64,000 bases of DNA from contig CAXXDH010000003.1 of assembly GCA_963677785.2 (NCBI GenBank), positions 186,001 to 250,000 on the forward strand, given 5' to 3'. Below the pieces are notes generated by a model. The model saw only the letters and a program-made list of their open reading frames with translations. It was not told the DNA's origin and did not search any database. Positions within the stretch are counted from its first letter, which is position 1. Each line of letters begins with the position of its first letter. This document shows, piece by piece, positions 32,714 to 40,751 of the stretch. The stretch is from G963665495 sp963677785. Its GTDB lineage: Bacteria > Desulfobacterota > Desulfovibrionia > Desulfovibrionales > Desulfovibrionaceae. Position numbers and translations under genes: made by a program.

Positions 32714-33892
32714 ATGGCACCAGGCGTGAAGCGTATCCTGCATCTGGACATGGACGCCTTTTTCGCTTCCGTGGAGCAGGCTGACAATCCGGAACTGGCG
32801 GGCAAACCCGTGATCATCGGCGGCAGGGAGCGGGGCGTGGTCTCCACCTGCTCCTACGAAGCCCGAAAGTTCGGCGTACACTCGGCCATGCCTTCGGCCG
32901 AGGCTCGCAGGCTCTGCCCGCAGGGCATTTTCCTGCGCGGCCGTATGCACCGCTACAAAGAAGTTTCACTCCAGGTCATGGCCATTCTGCAGGACTTCTC
33001 GCCCCTGGTAGAACAGGCTTCCGTGGACGAGGCCTACCTGGACGTCACAGGCACGGAGCGTTTGTTCGGCCCGCCCGAGCAGCTGGCTGCGGCCATCAAA
33101 GAGGCCATCCGCGAGCAGACCGGACTGACCTGTTCCATAGGCATGGCCCCGGTGAAGTTTCTGGCCAAAATCGCCTCGGACTACCGCAAACCCGACGGCC
33201 TGTTCATTCTGGAGCCCAAAGACATTCCCGAGTTTCTGCTGACGCTGCCTGTGGCCAAAATACCGGGCGTGGGCAAACGCGGGCTGGAGCGGCTGCGCGA
33301 ACTGAATATCGTCTACGCGGCGGATATCCAGGGTTTTTCCCGCGAATTCTGGGTGGAGAAATGCGGCAAATGGGGCGAGGTGCTCCACGCGCGCGGCCAC
33401 GGACTGGGCTCCGACGAGATCGCCACCGAATACGAGGCAAAATCAGAGAGCGCGGAAAACACCTTTGACAAGGATACGGCGGACCGCGACCAGCTCTGCC
33501 GCTGGCTGTTGCTGCAATCCGAACGGGTGGGCGGCAACCTGCGGCGCATGGGCTCGGAAGGCCGGACCGTGACTCTGAAGGTCAAATTTTCGGACTTCAA
33601 ACAGATCACCCGCAGCAAGACCCTGAAAACACCCACCAACAACACGGAACGGATCTTCAGGACCGCCTGCCAACTGCTCCAGGCCCTGGATCTGACAAAA
33701 CCCGTACGCCTGATAGGCGTGGGCGTGTCGAATTTCGACACCGCGCCCAGACAGCTTTCGCTTTTTGCCGGGGAATCCGAAAACGACGACAAACAGGCCA
33801 GGCTGGACGCGGCCCTGGACGGCATCCGCGACAAGTTCGGCAAGGACTCCCTGATCCGCGGACGGCTGTTCGGTTTCAAACGGCGTTCCTGA
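32714..33892 (+). CDS. dinB: DNA polymerase IV (Y-family, error-prone)
   Basis: 392 residues. AAGGA lies seven bases before the ATG. Catalytic carboxylates are in LDMDAFFAS (Asp12) and SVDEAYLD (Asp and Glu near 104-106). A helix-hairpin-helix KIPGVGKRG (near 180) belongs to the thumb, and the little-finger domain covers about 240-345. The QLSLF stretch near 347 is the canonical sliding-clamp-binding peptide. This polymerase bypasses lesions and makes frameshifts; cytoplasmic. It follows a zinc-ribbon gene by 6 bases. It lies 25 kb from the UmuD-like gene, the other SOS-type protein here. Confidence 0.95.
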   Translation: MAPGVKRILHLDMDAFFASVEQADNPELAGKPVIIGGRERGVVSTCSYEARKFGVHSAMPSAEARRLCPQGIFLRGRMHRYKEVSLQVMAILQDFSPLVEQASVDEAYLDVTGTERLFGPPEQLAAAIKEAIREQTGLTCSIGMAPVKFLAKIASDYRKPDGLFILEPKDIPEFLLTLPVAKIPGVGKRGLERLRELNIVYAADIQGFSREFWVEKCGKWGEVLHARGHGLGSDEIATEYEAKSESAENTFDKDTADRDQLCRWLLLQSERVGGNLRRMGSEGRTVTLKVKFSDFKQITRSKTLKTPTNNTERIFRTACQLLQALDLTKPVRLIGVGVSNFDTAPRQLSLFAGESENDDKQARLDAALDGIRDKFGKDSLIRGRLFGFKRRS

Positions 33893-33928
33893 ACCTCGCC
33901 CCTGTTGCAAACACATTGCTCAGGCTGC

Positions 33929-34461
33929 TTATTCCTCTTTGATACCGTGTTTTTCGAGAATCTTTCCAAAGGTTCCGTCATTCCGGATCATTTTCAGTCC
34001 GCGGTTGAAGTCCGCGATGATCCGCGCGCCTTCGGGATTCTTTCTGGAAACTCAGATGTGGTAATAGTTGGTGTCGAAAGAAGGCCGTACATACTCCAGC
34101 AGATGAGCGTACTCCTTGAAAACCGTGTCCAGAAGATATTGCAGGCGGTTTTTTTCTCCACCACCAGATCAAGGCGTCCGGCCAGCAGCTTTTTGATGTG
34201 CGGCAACGTATCCGTGGCGTACACAATCTGCAGTTCATTTTCTGACGCATCGAACGCGTCGCTCACCCTGGAACTCCTGATACTGCCGATCTTGTACGGT
34301 TTCAGATCCTCAATTGTATTGAAGGTGATCTCCCTGCTCTTCAATTTCAGCAGTACCACTTCTGACGAACCTATGGATTTGGAATACAGCAGGTTCCGGA
34401 CGCGCTCCAAGGCGATACTACGATATTTCTCGGGCAAAACGGCTCCTTCCGCATCCGGCAA
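33929..34461 (-). pseudogene. Decayed ABC-type solute-binding protein gene
   Basis: The minus strand encodes the C-terminal 170 or so residues of a type-2 binding protein (related to SBP_bac_3), for example KKLLAGRLDLVVEKK and KNPEGARIIADFN. Three defects are present. The N-terminal half is absent behind an in-frame TAA (34465-34467), one extra base near 34130 breaks the frame between NI and LDTVFKEY, and an internal TGA near 34053 replaces a codon in YYHI-VSRK. The product would be nonfunctional. It lies between dinB and the M48 protease gene, an inactive remnant of an exported solute receptor. Confidence 0.8.
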
Positions 34462-34630
34462 GGATTACGTCTGCGACCCTTCACCCCTTTTCGCAGGCTA
34501 CCGGCATGCAGCAAAGACACGTACTACTTCATACCTATTTCTATCAGCTCGCACATGTTGCAGTCAAACAAGAACCCAGTTTCTCCGGCAGGTTCCCGAT
34601 TCCCGCTATTGTCCGCCTGCCGGACGCGCC

Positions 34631-34674
34631 AAAACAAAGCGAACAAGGGCCGGGGCTATTGTCCGCTTTGTTTT
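34631..34674 (-). terminator. Terminator of the M48 protease gene
   Basis: AAAACAAAGCG (34631-34641) pairs with CGCTTTGTTTT (34664-34674). With the inner ACAA/TTGT pairs the stem has 15 matched positions with one A/C mismatch. The 3' arm ends in TTTGTTTT on the minus strand, 19 bases after the protease stop codon. Confidence 0.7.
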
Positions 34675-34693
34675 GCGTCAGAAGGGAATAGAA

Positions 34694-35929
34694 TCAGGAC
34701 AGGGTGCGCAAATGGCGGACCCGCTGCAGCAGAGGCGGATGCGAATAATGCAGGGCCACGTCAAAGGGGTGCGGGGTGAGGTTGGAGAGATTGCCGCGGG
34801 TCAGGCGTTTGAGCCCGCTGATAAGCGCTTCGCCCGTACCCGTGCTTTGGGCGGCGTAGCTGTCGGCCTCGTATTCGAATTTCCTCGAAAGTTTGTTCAT
34901 GGGCAGGGCCAGAAGCAGCGAAAGCGGAGAAAACAGGTAAAAGAATATCACCAGCCCCGTATACACTGCCGGGGTCTGGATCTGCAGCGCCTGGTAGAGT
35001 CCCTCGGTACGCAGCGCCAGAGACAGGACGAACAGCAGGGCTCCGGTTTTGGCAATGCTAAGAAAAAGCAGCTTGAGCGTATGCCCGCGCTTGTAGTGGC
35101 CTGTTTCGTGGGCCAGCACAGCCAAAATCTCCCGGCTGCTCAGTTGTTCGAGCAGCGTATCGAACAGGGCGATGCGTTTACGTTTGCCGAACCCGATGAA
35201 AAAGGCATTGGCCTTGGCCGAACGCTTCGAACCGTCCATGACGAAAATGCCCGTCAGGTCGAAGCCCACCTTTTTGGCGTAATCCGAAAGCAGGGTCCGC
35301 AGCTCGCCATCTTCCAAGGGGGTGAATTTGTTGAACAGCGGCAGAATCCAGGTGGGGGCCACGTATTGCAGCACCAGCGAGACCAGGGTGATGAAGCCCC
35401 AGGCCAGCAGCCAGGCCCAGTTTCCGGCCAATTGAAAAAAGGCCAGCAGTCCGGCCAGCAAAGGCGCGCCGATGACCAGCCCCAGCGCGTAGCCCTTGAG
35501 CCGGTCCAGTACAAAGGTCCGCGGCGTGGTGCGGTTGAAGCCGAAGCGCTCTTCCAGCACAAACGTATTGTAGATATCAAAGGGGACGGATAGAATATCG
35601 CCAATCAGGCCGAGCGCGCCGATATACAGCAGTCCGTTGACCAGATCGCCGAACCCAAAACCGCGGATGACCACGTCGAGCAGATTGAACAGCCCGGCAA
35701 AGATGCAGACCAGCAGCAGGGTCAGGCCCAGGCTGCTCCCGATAAAGCCCAGACGGTCCTTGGCCCGCGTATATTCCTGGGAACGGCGGTAATCGTCCGG
35801 ATCGTACACATCGGCCAGCTCCTGCGGAGGCGTCGTACCCAGCATCCGCAGCGAGAGCACGGACGACAGGCTTTCCACGCACCAGGCGGCCACAAGCAAG
35901 ACAACAAGCAGAATGAGATAATAATTCAT
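34694..35929 (-). CDS. M48 family zinc metalloprotease (Ste24/CAAX prenyl protease-like)
   Basis: 411 residues, integral membrane. Hydrophobic helices near 5-20, 65-85, 95-120, 150-175 and 180-200 precede the catalytic HETGH (zinc ligands His, His, and catalytic Glu; near 275) and a later EYEAD (third ligand Glu near 350). Two more helices are around 300-330. The FDIYNTFVLEERFGFNRTTP signature (loop near 130) is typical of Ste24 rather than the shorter HtpX. Bacteria do not prenylate CAAX proteins, so its role is probably membrane-protein quality control. A terminator follows. It stands alone. Confidence 0.88.
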   Translation of the reverse strand: MNYYLILLVVLLVAAWCVESLSSVLSLRMLGTTPPQELADVYDPDDYRRSQEYTRAKDRLGFIGSSLGLTLLLVCIFAGLFNLLDVVIRGFGFGDLVNGLLYIGALGLIGDILSVPFDIYNTFVLEERFGFNRTTPRTFVLDRLKGYALGLVIGAPLLAGLLAFFQLAGNWAWLLAWGFITLVSLVLQYVAPTWILPLFNKFTPLEDGELRTLLSDYAKKVGFDLTGIFVMDGSKRSAKANAFFIGFGKRKRIALFDTLLEQLSSREILAVLAHETGHYKRGHTLKLLFLSIAKTGALLFVLSLALRTEGLYQALQIQTPAVYTGLVIFFYLFSPLSLLLALPMNKLSRKFEYEADSYAAQSTGTGEALISGLKRLTRGNLSNLTPHPFDVALHYSHPPLLQRVRHLRTLS

Positions 35930-36231
35930 TGGAGTGTATTGGTGGTTAAAACAATTTAATTTGGAATGAGTTAATTGGGCCTCTGCCCCAACCCCCGCCA
36001 GGGGTACGCCTCCCTGGACCCGCGCATAGTAAAGCTATTACATGTTATAATAAAATAGTATTGTCTGTTAAAAAGTTTTGAGGGATCCCTAAAAACCCTT
36101 TTTTAGAGGGGCTTAGCGACGTAAGGAGCTTAGAGCCTCTTATCCAGCCAAGCTGGCGAAAGGGTTCCTAGGCCGTCAACGTTACTATTTAAAAGTCAAA
36201 TGCTCTAGCGTTGCAGAAAAAGGAGGACAAG
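35930..36231. other. Intergenic region with hairpin repeat copy B
   Basis: 302 bases upstream of both the M48 and Mut7-C genes (divergent). It contains repeat copy B (36069-36105) and a short inverted repeat near 36110-36150 (GGCTTAGCGACGTAAGG). Promoter hexamers are not clear; AGGAGG at 36221-36226 serves the Mut7-C start. Confidence 0.45.
36069..36105. repeat. Intergenic hairpin repeat, copy B
   Basis: TAAAAAGTTTTGAGGGATCC leads to a poly-A/CCCTTTTTTA block. The left part is the same as in copies A, C and D; the right hairpin is changed. Confidence 0.5.
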
Positions 36232-37014
36232 GTGTCCGGTACGGCGGCCATACTGTGTTTTCACGGCCCACTCAAGGATCTGCTGCACCCGCGTTTCCGT
36301 AGCGAGGGCCGGGTGGTCTATCCGGCGGACCGCCGGGCGTCGGTCAAGGACGTGGTCGAGGCTCTGGGTCCGCCGCATACGGAAATAGGCCGCATCTTCG
36401 CGGGCGGCGTCAAGAGCGGTACGGAGCTGGATTTCAACGCCTTGCTCCGCGCTGGAGAGACTCTGGACATTCTGCCCGTGGAGCCGCCCATGGATGTGAC
36501 CCGGACCACGTTGCTGCGGCCGGAGCCTCTGCCGGAGATCCGTTTCGTGGTGGACGTCAACGCGGGCAAACTCGCCACCCGGCTCCGGCTGCTCGGATTC
36601 GACACCGCGTACGCCAATCACCTGGAAGACGCGGCCGTGGCCGAACTGGCCGCAAAGGAACAACGCATCGTACTCAGCAAGGACCGCGCCCTGCTCAAGC
36701 GCAAAGCCATAGCCCACGGACGGTTGATTCGCAACGAAGACCCGGAGCAGCAGCTGGCCGAGACGCTGCGCTTTTTCGGGCTGCATCCGCCCTTTGCCCC
36801 TTTTTCACGCTGCCTGCGCTGCAATACGCCCCTGCAACCCGTGGACAAGGCGGACGTGCTGCACCGGCTGCTGCCCCTGACAAAAAAATATTTCAACGAA
36901 TTCCACATCTGCCCGGACTGCGGCCGTATCTACTGGCCCGGCTCGCACCATGACCAGATGCTCATCAGACTGGAGAAAATGGGGATACGCCAGAGTATTT
37001 TGACGTTAAAATAG
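36232..37014 (+). CDS. Mut7-C RNase domain protein with ubiquitin-like N-terminus
   Basis: 260 residues from GTG at 36232, chosen because AGGAGG lies five bases upstream. Residues 1-85 form a small ubiquitin-like beta-grasp domain (Mut7-C ubiquitin; PLKDLLHPRFR, GETLDILPVEPP). Residues about 95-250 are the Mut7-C RNase: FVVDVNAGKLATRLRLLGFD with its acidic residues, SKDRALLKR, and a zinc ribbon CLRCN with CPDCGRIYWPGSHHDQM. The domain is a PIN-like nuclease fold, with RNA processing the predicted function. Cytoplasmic. No operon partner is seen. A stem-loop cluster and an insertion sequence follow. Confidence 0.85.
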   Translation: MSGTAAILCFHGPLKDLLHPRFRSEGRVVYPADRRASVKDVVEALGPPHTEIGRIFAGGVKSGTELDFNALLRAGETLDILPVEPPMDVTRTTLLRPEPLPEIRFVVDVNAGKLATRLRLLGFDTAYANHLEDAAVAELAAKEQRIVLSKDRALLKRKAIAHGRLIRNEDPEQQLAETLRFFGLHPPFAPFSRCLRCNTPLQPVDKADVLHRLLPLTKKYFNEFHICPDCGRIYWPGSHHDQMLIRLEKMGIRQSILTLK

Positions 37015-37017
37015 TAA

Positions 37018-37083
37018 AGCTTCCGGCGGCTTGAGAACCTTTCAAAAAAGTCCTTAAGAATCTCCCAAACTTTTTAACACGCC
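37018..37083. repeat. Intergenic hairpin repeat, copy C (inverted orientation)
   Basis: Read on the minus strand it begins TTAAAAAGTTTGGGAGATTC and ends AAGCCGCCGGAAGCTT, matching copies A, B and D in the opposite direction. It directly follows the Mut7-C stop codon and could serve as its terminator. Confidence 0.6.
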
Positions 37084-37127
37084 CTGATATACCTTGTTAT
37101 GATTATATTATTCGCTGGTCCGCGCTC

Positions 37128-37205
37128 ACAGCCCGTTAGCGAATCCGCGAACTTATGGGCTGTTATGCCTCCGTGGGTGGGCGTTCCCCCATCCACGGCT
37201 TTTAA
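37128..37205 (+). other. Tandem hairpins between Mut7-C gene and insertion sequence
   Basis: The first hairpin has ACAGCCC (37128-37134) pairing with GGGCTGT (37157-37163) around an inner GTTaGCG/CGCgAAC stem. The second has CCGTGGGTGGG (37171-37181) pairing with CCCATCCACGG (37188-37198) with one mismatch, followed by CTTTT. The second is a likely terminator; the first makes a structured RNA possible. Confidence 0.55.
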
Positions 37206-37224
37206 GTCGCTCTAATTTTCTAGA

Positions 37225-38075
37225 TAGTGTAGTCACGAGATTTTAGCCCATAACGCGATACACCGAATGTGGACTGCAGCAAGAAATGAAGCAGTATTCT
37301 TGGCATATCGTGTTGCTATACCCCGCCAACGTTTGAGGTGGAGAAACGCATTTTCCACCAAGTGTCTGAGTTTATATAAATATTTGTCATATTCTCGTGG
37401 TTCTTTTCTGTTTTTCTTCGAGGGAATGACTGGTTCCATTCCCTGCTTTCGGGACTGTGCAATAATGGCGTCCGTATCATATGCTCGGTCAGCCAGAAGA
37501 TATTGTGCGTCAAAGTCTTCAATCAGCTCAATCGCTTTTTTACAATCTGCTGTTGTACCTTGTGTAATAATAGCCCGGACCGGCATACCATGCGCGTCCA
37601 CGGCCAAATGCAATTTTGTGTTGAGCCCCCTTTTGTGCGGCTCATGTCTTGGTTACCACCTTTGGCCCCTGCTGCATGTGGATGAACCTTGCAGTGGCTT
37701 GCATCAATCATAAGCCACTCATAATCTGGCTCGTCTATCAATATTTCCAGCAACTTTTCCCAGACACCTTTATCTCGCCAGCGACTAAACCGTCGATGAG
37801 TGTTGCTCCAACCTCCATAGTCCGGGGGGAGATCTCGCCAAGGTGCTCCTGTGCGCATGATCCAAAACACTGCATTGATAAATTGCCGATTGTCTTCCGC
37901 TATACCGCCCCAAGTTCCTTTTCTTCCAGGTAGATGGGGCTCCAATTTCTCCCAAACTTCATCAGAAATGTCGTGTCGTCTGTGGACCGGGTTTGACATG
38001 GCGACCTCGCTTGTTTTGTTTGCCAAGCGAAGTATGCCAGAAAATCAAACTCTAGACAATCTCGTGACTACACCA
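37225..38075 (-). mobile_element. IS5-family insertion sequence (IS427-like group)
   Basis: About 850 bp. The ends are inverted: GTGTAGTCACGAGATT (37227-37242) and its perfect complement AATCTCGTGACTACAC (38058-38073), 16 bp, extended by 2 further positions with one mismatch. A CTA triplet flanks both sides (37220-37222 and 38077-38079) and may be the target duplication, in line with the CTAG-like target preference of this family; the exact boundary is uncertain by about four bases. It carries one transposase read in two overlapping frames. The right end touches the stop codon of the SGNH hydrolase gene. Confidence 0.9.
37233..37999 (-). CDS. IS5-family transposase (two frames joined by -1 frameshift)
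   Basis: The product is encoded in two overlapping frames: 37999 to about 37630, then from there to 37233, overlapping in 37523-37613. An A4G5 run (CCCCCTTTT on the plus strand, 37626-37634) is the probable -1 slippage site, and joining there gives the family sequence GGLNTKLHLAVDAHG. The start is ATG 37999 (GAGG upstream). DDE residues: Asp in MIDASHCKVH, Asp in LLADRAYDTD and Glu in RHLVENAFLHLKRWRG. N-terminal DUF4096-like part: VWEKLEPHLPG and RTGAPWRDLPPDYG. Both parts look intact, so the element may still be active. Confidence 0.88.
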
Positions 38076-38076
38076 C

Positions 38077-39054
38077 CTAAGGAGCCGAGGCTGTTTTCTT
38101 TCGGGCCGGTTGCGTTTTGGCTTTGGACTGCTGCGGTTTGGACTGGTGTTTGATCAGTTCGAAGCGTGTGCCCACATGATCCAGAATCTCATTGCCGAGC
38201 AGTTTGTAGCCGGTCATGGTGAAATGAACGCCATCCTTGCCCCGCAGGGTTTTGGATGCGCCGTCTATGGTCTTATGCCGTGTAAACGCGCCCTTTTCAT
38301 CGGCGAACAAGGGCCAGGCGTCCACGTATTCGCAGTCCCCGGTTTTTTCGCAGGCCCTTTTGATGGCCTGGTTGGCCACCCTGGCCCGCTCCGAGTAATC
38401 TTCCTTGCCCATGGGCGGCAGTCCCACCAGGTAGACGGGAACATCATATTTCGCGGCAACGGCGAGAAATCCGCTCATTTTTTCTTCATAGGACCTGGCC
38501 CAGGATTCCGAACCGGAACCGTTGTGCGCGTCGTTTCCGCTGATCATCACCACCAGCACGTCCGGATGATTCGCGTCCAGGTATTCGCGGAGTTTTTGTC
38601 GCCAGTTGTAAAATTTTGACGAGTTCAGCCCGCTGGAGGTTTTGCCTTTTTCATAGAGCGAAACGTCGTCATACGGCTTGAGCAGGCTCGACAAGGACAT
38701 GCCGATGCCCACGGCAAAGGAGTCCCCCACCACAAGCACGGAACGCAGCCGGTATTTGCCCGAGGCCAGCTTTTCCGGCTTCGGCACCGCCGGTCTGGAA
38801 GGCGTGACCAGGGCCACCTGCGCCTCACGCTCCACCCGGGCGGGATGGTCCGCGGCCAGGGGCTTCGGCCGCTTATAGACCACGGTATAGGGGACCTTGG
38901 CATCCGCGGCGGCGTCTTGCCGGGCTTCTTTGGCGGCCAGGTTGCTGTCGGGCGGCGCCTGCCGCAGTTCTGGATCCTTGTCGCTAACCGTCTGACAGCT
39001 CACCAGAACCACACAGAGAGCAAAGAAAAACAAAAAATGGAAGGGATGTTTCAT
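38077..39054 (-). CDS. SGNH/GDSL hydrolase lipoprotein
   Basis: 325 residues. The lipoprotein signal ends at LVSC (about residue 20), so it is membrane-anchored and periplasmic. After a disordered region (25-100) comes the SGNH domain: block I VVGDSFAVG (Ser near 113), block III ISGNDAHN (Asn near 173), and block V GKDGVHFTMTG with catalytic Asp and His (near 270). This is the DUF459-type of SGNH hydrolase, often tied to cell-wall or polysaccharide acyl groups; the substrate is not known. The stop TAG (38079-38077) lies 2-4 bases from the IS end, so the 3' end of the original gene or its terminator may be altered. GAGG lies before the ATG. Confidence 0.85.
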   Translation of the reverse strand: MKHPFHFLFFFALCVVLVSCQTVSDKDPELRQAPPDSNLAAKEARQDAAADAKVPYTVVYKRPKPLAADHPARVEREAQVALVTPSRPAVPKPEKLASGKYRLRSVLVVGDSFAVGIGMSLSSLLKPYDDVSLYEKGKTSSGLNSSKFYNWRQKLREYLDANHPDVLVVMISGNDAHNGSGSESWARSYEEKMSGFLAVAAKYDVPVYLVGLPPMGKEDYSERARVANQAIKRACEKTGDCEYVDAWPLFADEKGAFTRHKTIDGASKTLRGKDGVHFTMTGYKLLGNEILDHVGTRFELIKHQSKPQQSKAKTQPARKKTASAP

Positions 39055-39206
39055 GCATAAACCTCGTTACCACAAGAGGGTATCAACCTATACTGCACCG
39101 GGAAAGCTTTTGCAAGCAAAGCACGATCCGCGCAAGATCGCCACAACAGCCAAATACCGTCATAACAGCATGTTATACAAAATATCCAAGAGCATGGCGG
39201 CTGTTT

Positions 39207-40124
39207 TTACGTGACGCTGAAATAGATAAGACTATCAGAGCCTTCGGTGATTTCCTGTCCGAGGCTGATGCAGCCTTCTCCGAGGAGCCAGATTTCATCG
39301 CGGTGGACAAAAAGATTTTTCTCGTCCTTGATGGTCACATAGGACCCGTTGGTGCTTTGATCAATAAAAATGAATTTGCCGTCGCGAAAACGCAGCATGG
39401 CATGTTCGCGCGAAACGCACTGGTCCGGCACCTGCAGGTCGCATTCCTTGCTCCTGCCCAGCAGCAACAAGGGCCGCACACGGCTGACATCCAGTTTTGC
39501 GCCCTGGTATTCCAGATGCATGAACGAAACCAGGGTTTCGTTTTTCATGTCCAGGATGTTGATCTGTGAAGTGATTTCCGTGGGGTCGTCCTGCCAGAGC
39601 ACTTCGAAAAATTCGATTTTTTCCGCTTTGCCCTTGACCCGGATTCTGGCAATGGAGCGTACCATGGATGGGTCCAGATCCGGGACGGCCTCGATGGTTT
39701 CCGCCGTGGTGATGATCTCCTCGGCGCTGGCCAGTCCTGCCGCACGGGCGGAGACATTCACCGCATCGCCGAAAACGTCTCCGTATTGTTCGATGACCGC
39801 TCCATGATGCAGGCCCACGCGGATGGAAAGCTTGGCTGCGATAAGTTTGGGGTCGTTCTTGACGGCATGCTGCATGTCGCAGACAGCCATGATGGCCCGC
39901 TCCGGCTCCTTGAAACTGCAGAAAACCTCGTCGCCGATGGTTTTCACCACATAGCCGCCATATTTTCGCGTATTTTCCTTCAGCAAGGTCAGGGCATGCA
40001 TCACCAGATCATAAGCATCGTGGTCGCCAAAGCGTTCGTACAGCCGCGTGCTCTGGCAGACATCGGCAAAGACTATGCTTCGCACCACTTCAGCTTCCGG
40101 CAAGGTAGTCAGATTATCATCCAT
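39207..40124 (-). CDS. Class III adenylate/guanylate cyclase with C-terminal FHA domain
   Basis: 305 residues, soluble. Cyclase domain (about 12-180): metal Asp in VFADVCQST (Asp21) and in KTIGDEVF (near 64), and GDAVNVSARAAG (near 120), where the Asn and Arg act in catalysis. Residues 200-300 are a forkhead-associated domain with LLGRSKECDL, the Ser-Arg of VSREHA and STNGSYV, which binds phosphothreonine peptides. The combination suggests cyclic nucleotide synthesis controlled by a Ser/Thr kinase, but no such kinase lies nearby. Adenylate versus guanylate specificity is not resolved. Single gene. Confidence 0.85.
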   Translation of the reverse strand: MDDNLTTLPEAEVVRSIVFADVCQSTRLYERFGDHDAYDLVMHALTLLKENTRKYGGYVVKTIGDEVFCSFKEPERAIMAVCDMQHAVKNDPKLIAAKLSIRVGLHHGAVIEQYGDVFGDAVNVSARAAGLASAEEIITTAETIEAVPDLDPSMVRSIARIRVKGKAEKIEFFEVLWQDDPTEITSQINILDMKNETLVSFMHLEYQGAKLDVSRVRPLLLLGRSKECDLQVPDQCVSREHAMLRFRDGKFIFIDQSTNGSYVTIKDEKNLFVHRDEIWLLGEGCISLGQEITEGSDSLIYFSVT

Positions 40125-40340
40125 GCTCGCTTTGCCCCGGACAAATTTTCCGAATGTTATTTTCTTCTACGTTATTCCATGGCTGCAACTTTTTTGCAAG
40201 CCAGCCGCTTGTGTAAGGCGCTTTACAGAATGAAAGAGACAAATCCGATACGTTTCCACTATTGCGTTGCGATCAAAAATCTGATTTGTTCATCCCAAGC
40301 ACACGCAAACACGTGGGCAAATTCCACAGGAGTTTTTGTC

Positions 40341-40751
40341 TTGGAAAAAGTATTAATCCGTCTGGCTCGCCAATTGAACGCCTATGACGAGGCCTCGTTG
40401 ATGGCCCTTTGGGAACGTTACGCCACCATAGTGCAGCAATTCGAGCCTACAAAACGGTGGGAAGAATCCACGCTGGTTTTCGGGCTGATTCAGGCCCTGC
40501 GCTGGAAAAACCAGCTGTTCAACTATAATTGGGCTCTGGAAACCCGTCCCAAGCCGGGCGCCCTGCACGACGTCCGGAACGAGGGCGAAGCAGCCATGGA
40601 CCCGCTGGTGGAGCAAACCTTTTTTTCCGTTGGAGAAAAAGAGGCCAACGACGAAGAATCAAAATCCGGGAACTCCGGCAAGCAGGCGCCTGCCCACAAG
40701 CGGACCAAGGTCCTCCGCTTCCGGCCGCGCGAGGGTGATGAGACCTCGTAG
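40341..40751 (+). CDS. Conserved-looking protein of unknown function, TTG start
   Basis: 136 residues. TTG 40341 is the only start with a Shine-Dalgarno (AGGAG eight bases upstream); no ATG fits. The first part is helical and rich in Leu/Trp/Ala (IRLARQLNAYDEASLMALWERY), the second a WKNQLFNYNWALETRP block, and the C-terminus a charged, disordered tail (KRTKVLRFRPREGDE). Cytoplasmic. No family recognised. The last 93 bases overlap the 3' end of the convergent lytic transglycosylase gene, so the tail was fitted into an existing gene's end or the reverse. Confidence 0.6.
   Translation: MEKVLIRLARQLNAYDEASLMALWERYATIVQQFEPTKRWEESTLVFGLIQALRWKNQLFNYNWALETRPKPGALHDVRNEGEAAMDPLVEQTFFSVGEKEANDEESKSGNSGKQAPAHKRTKVLRFRPREGDETS

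Noticed and set aside
34050..34056. TGA in the binding-protein remnant as a selenocysteine codon
   Set aside because: A separate frameshift and the missing N-terminus show decay; the position is not a known redox site.
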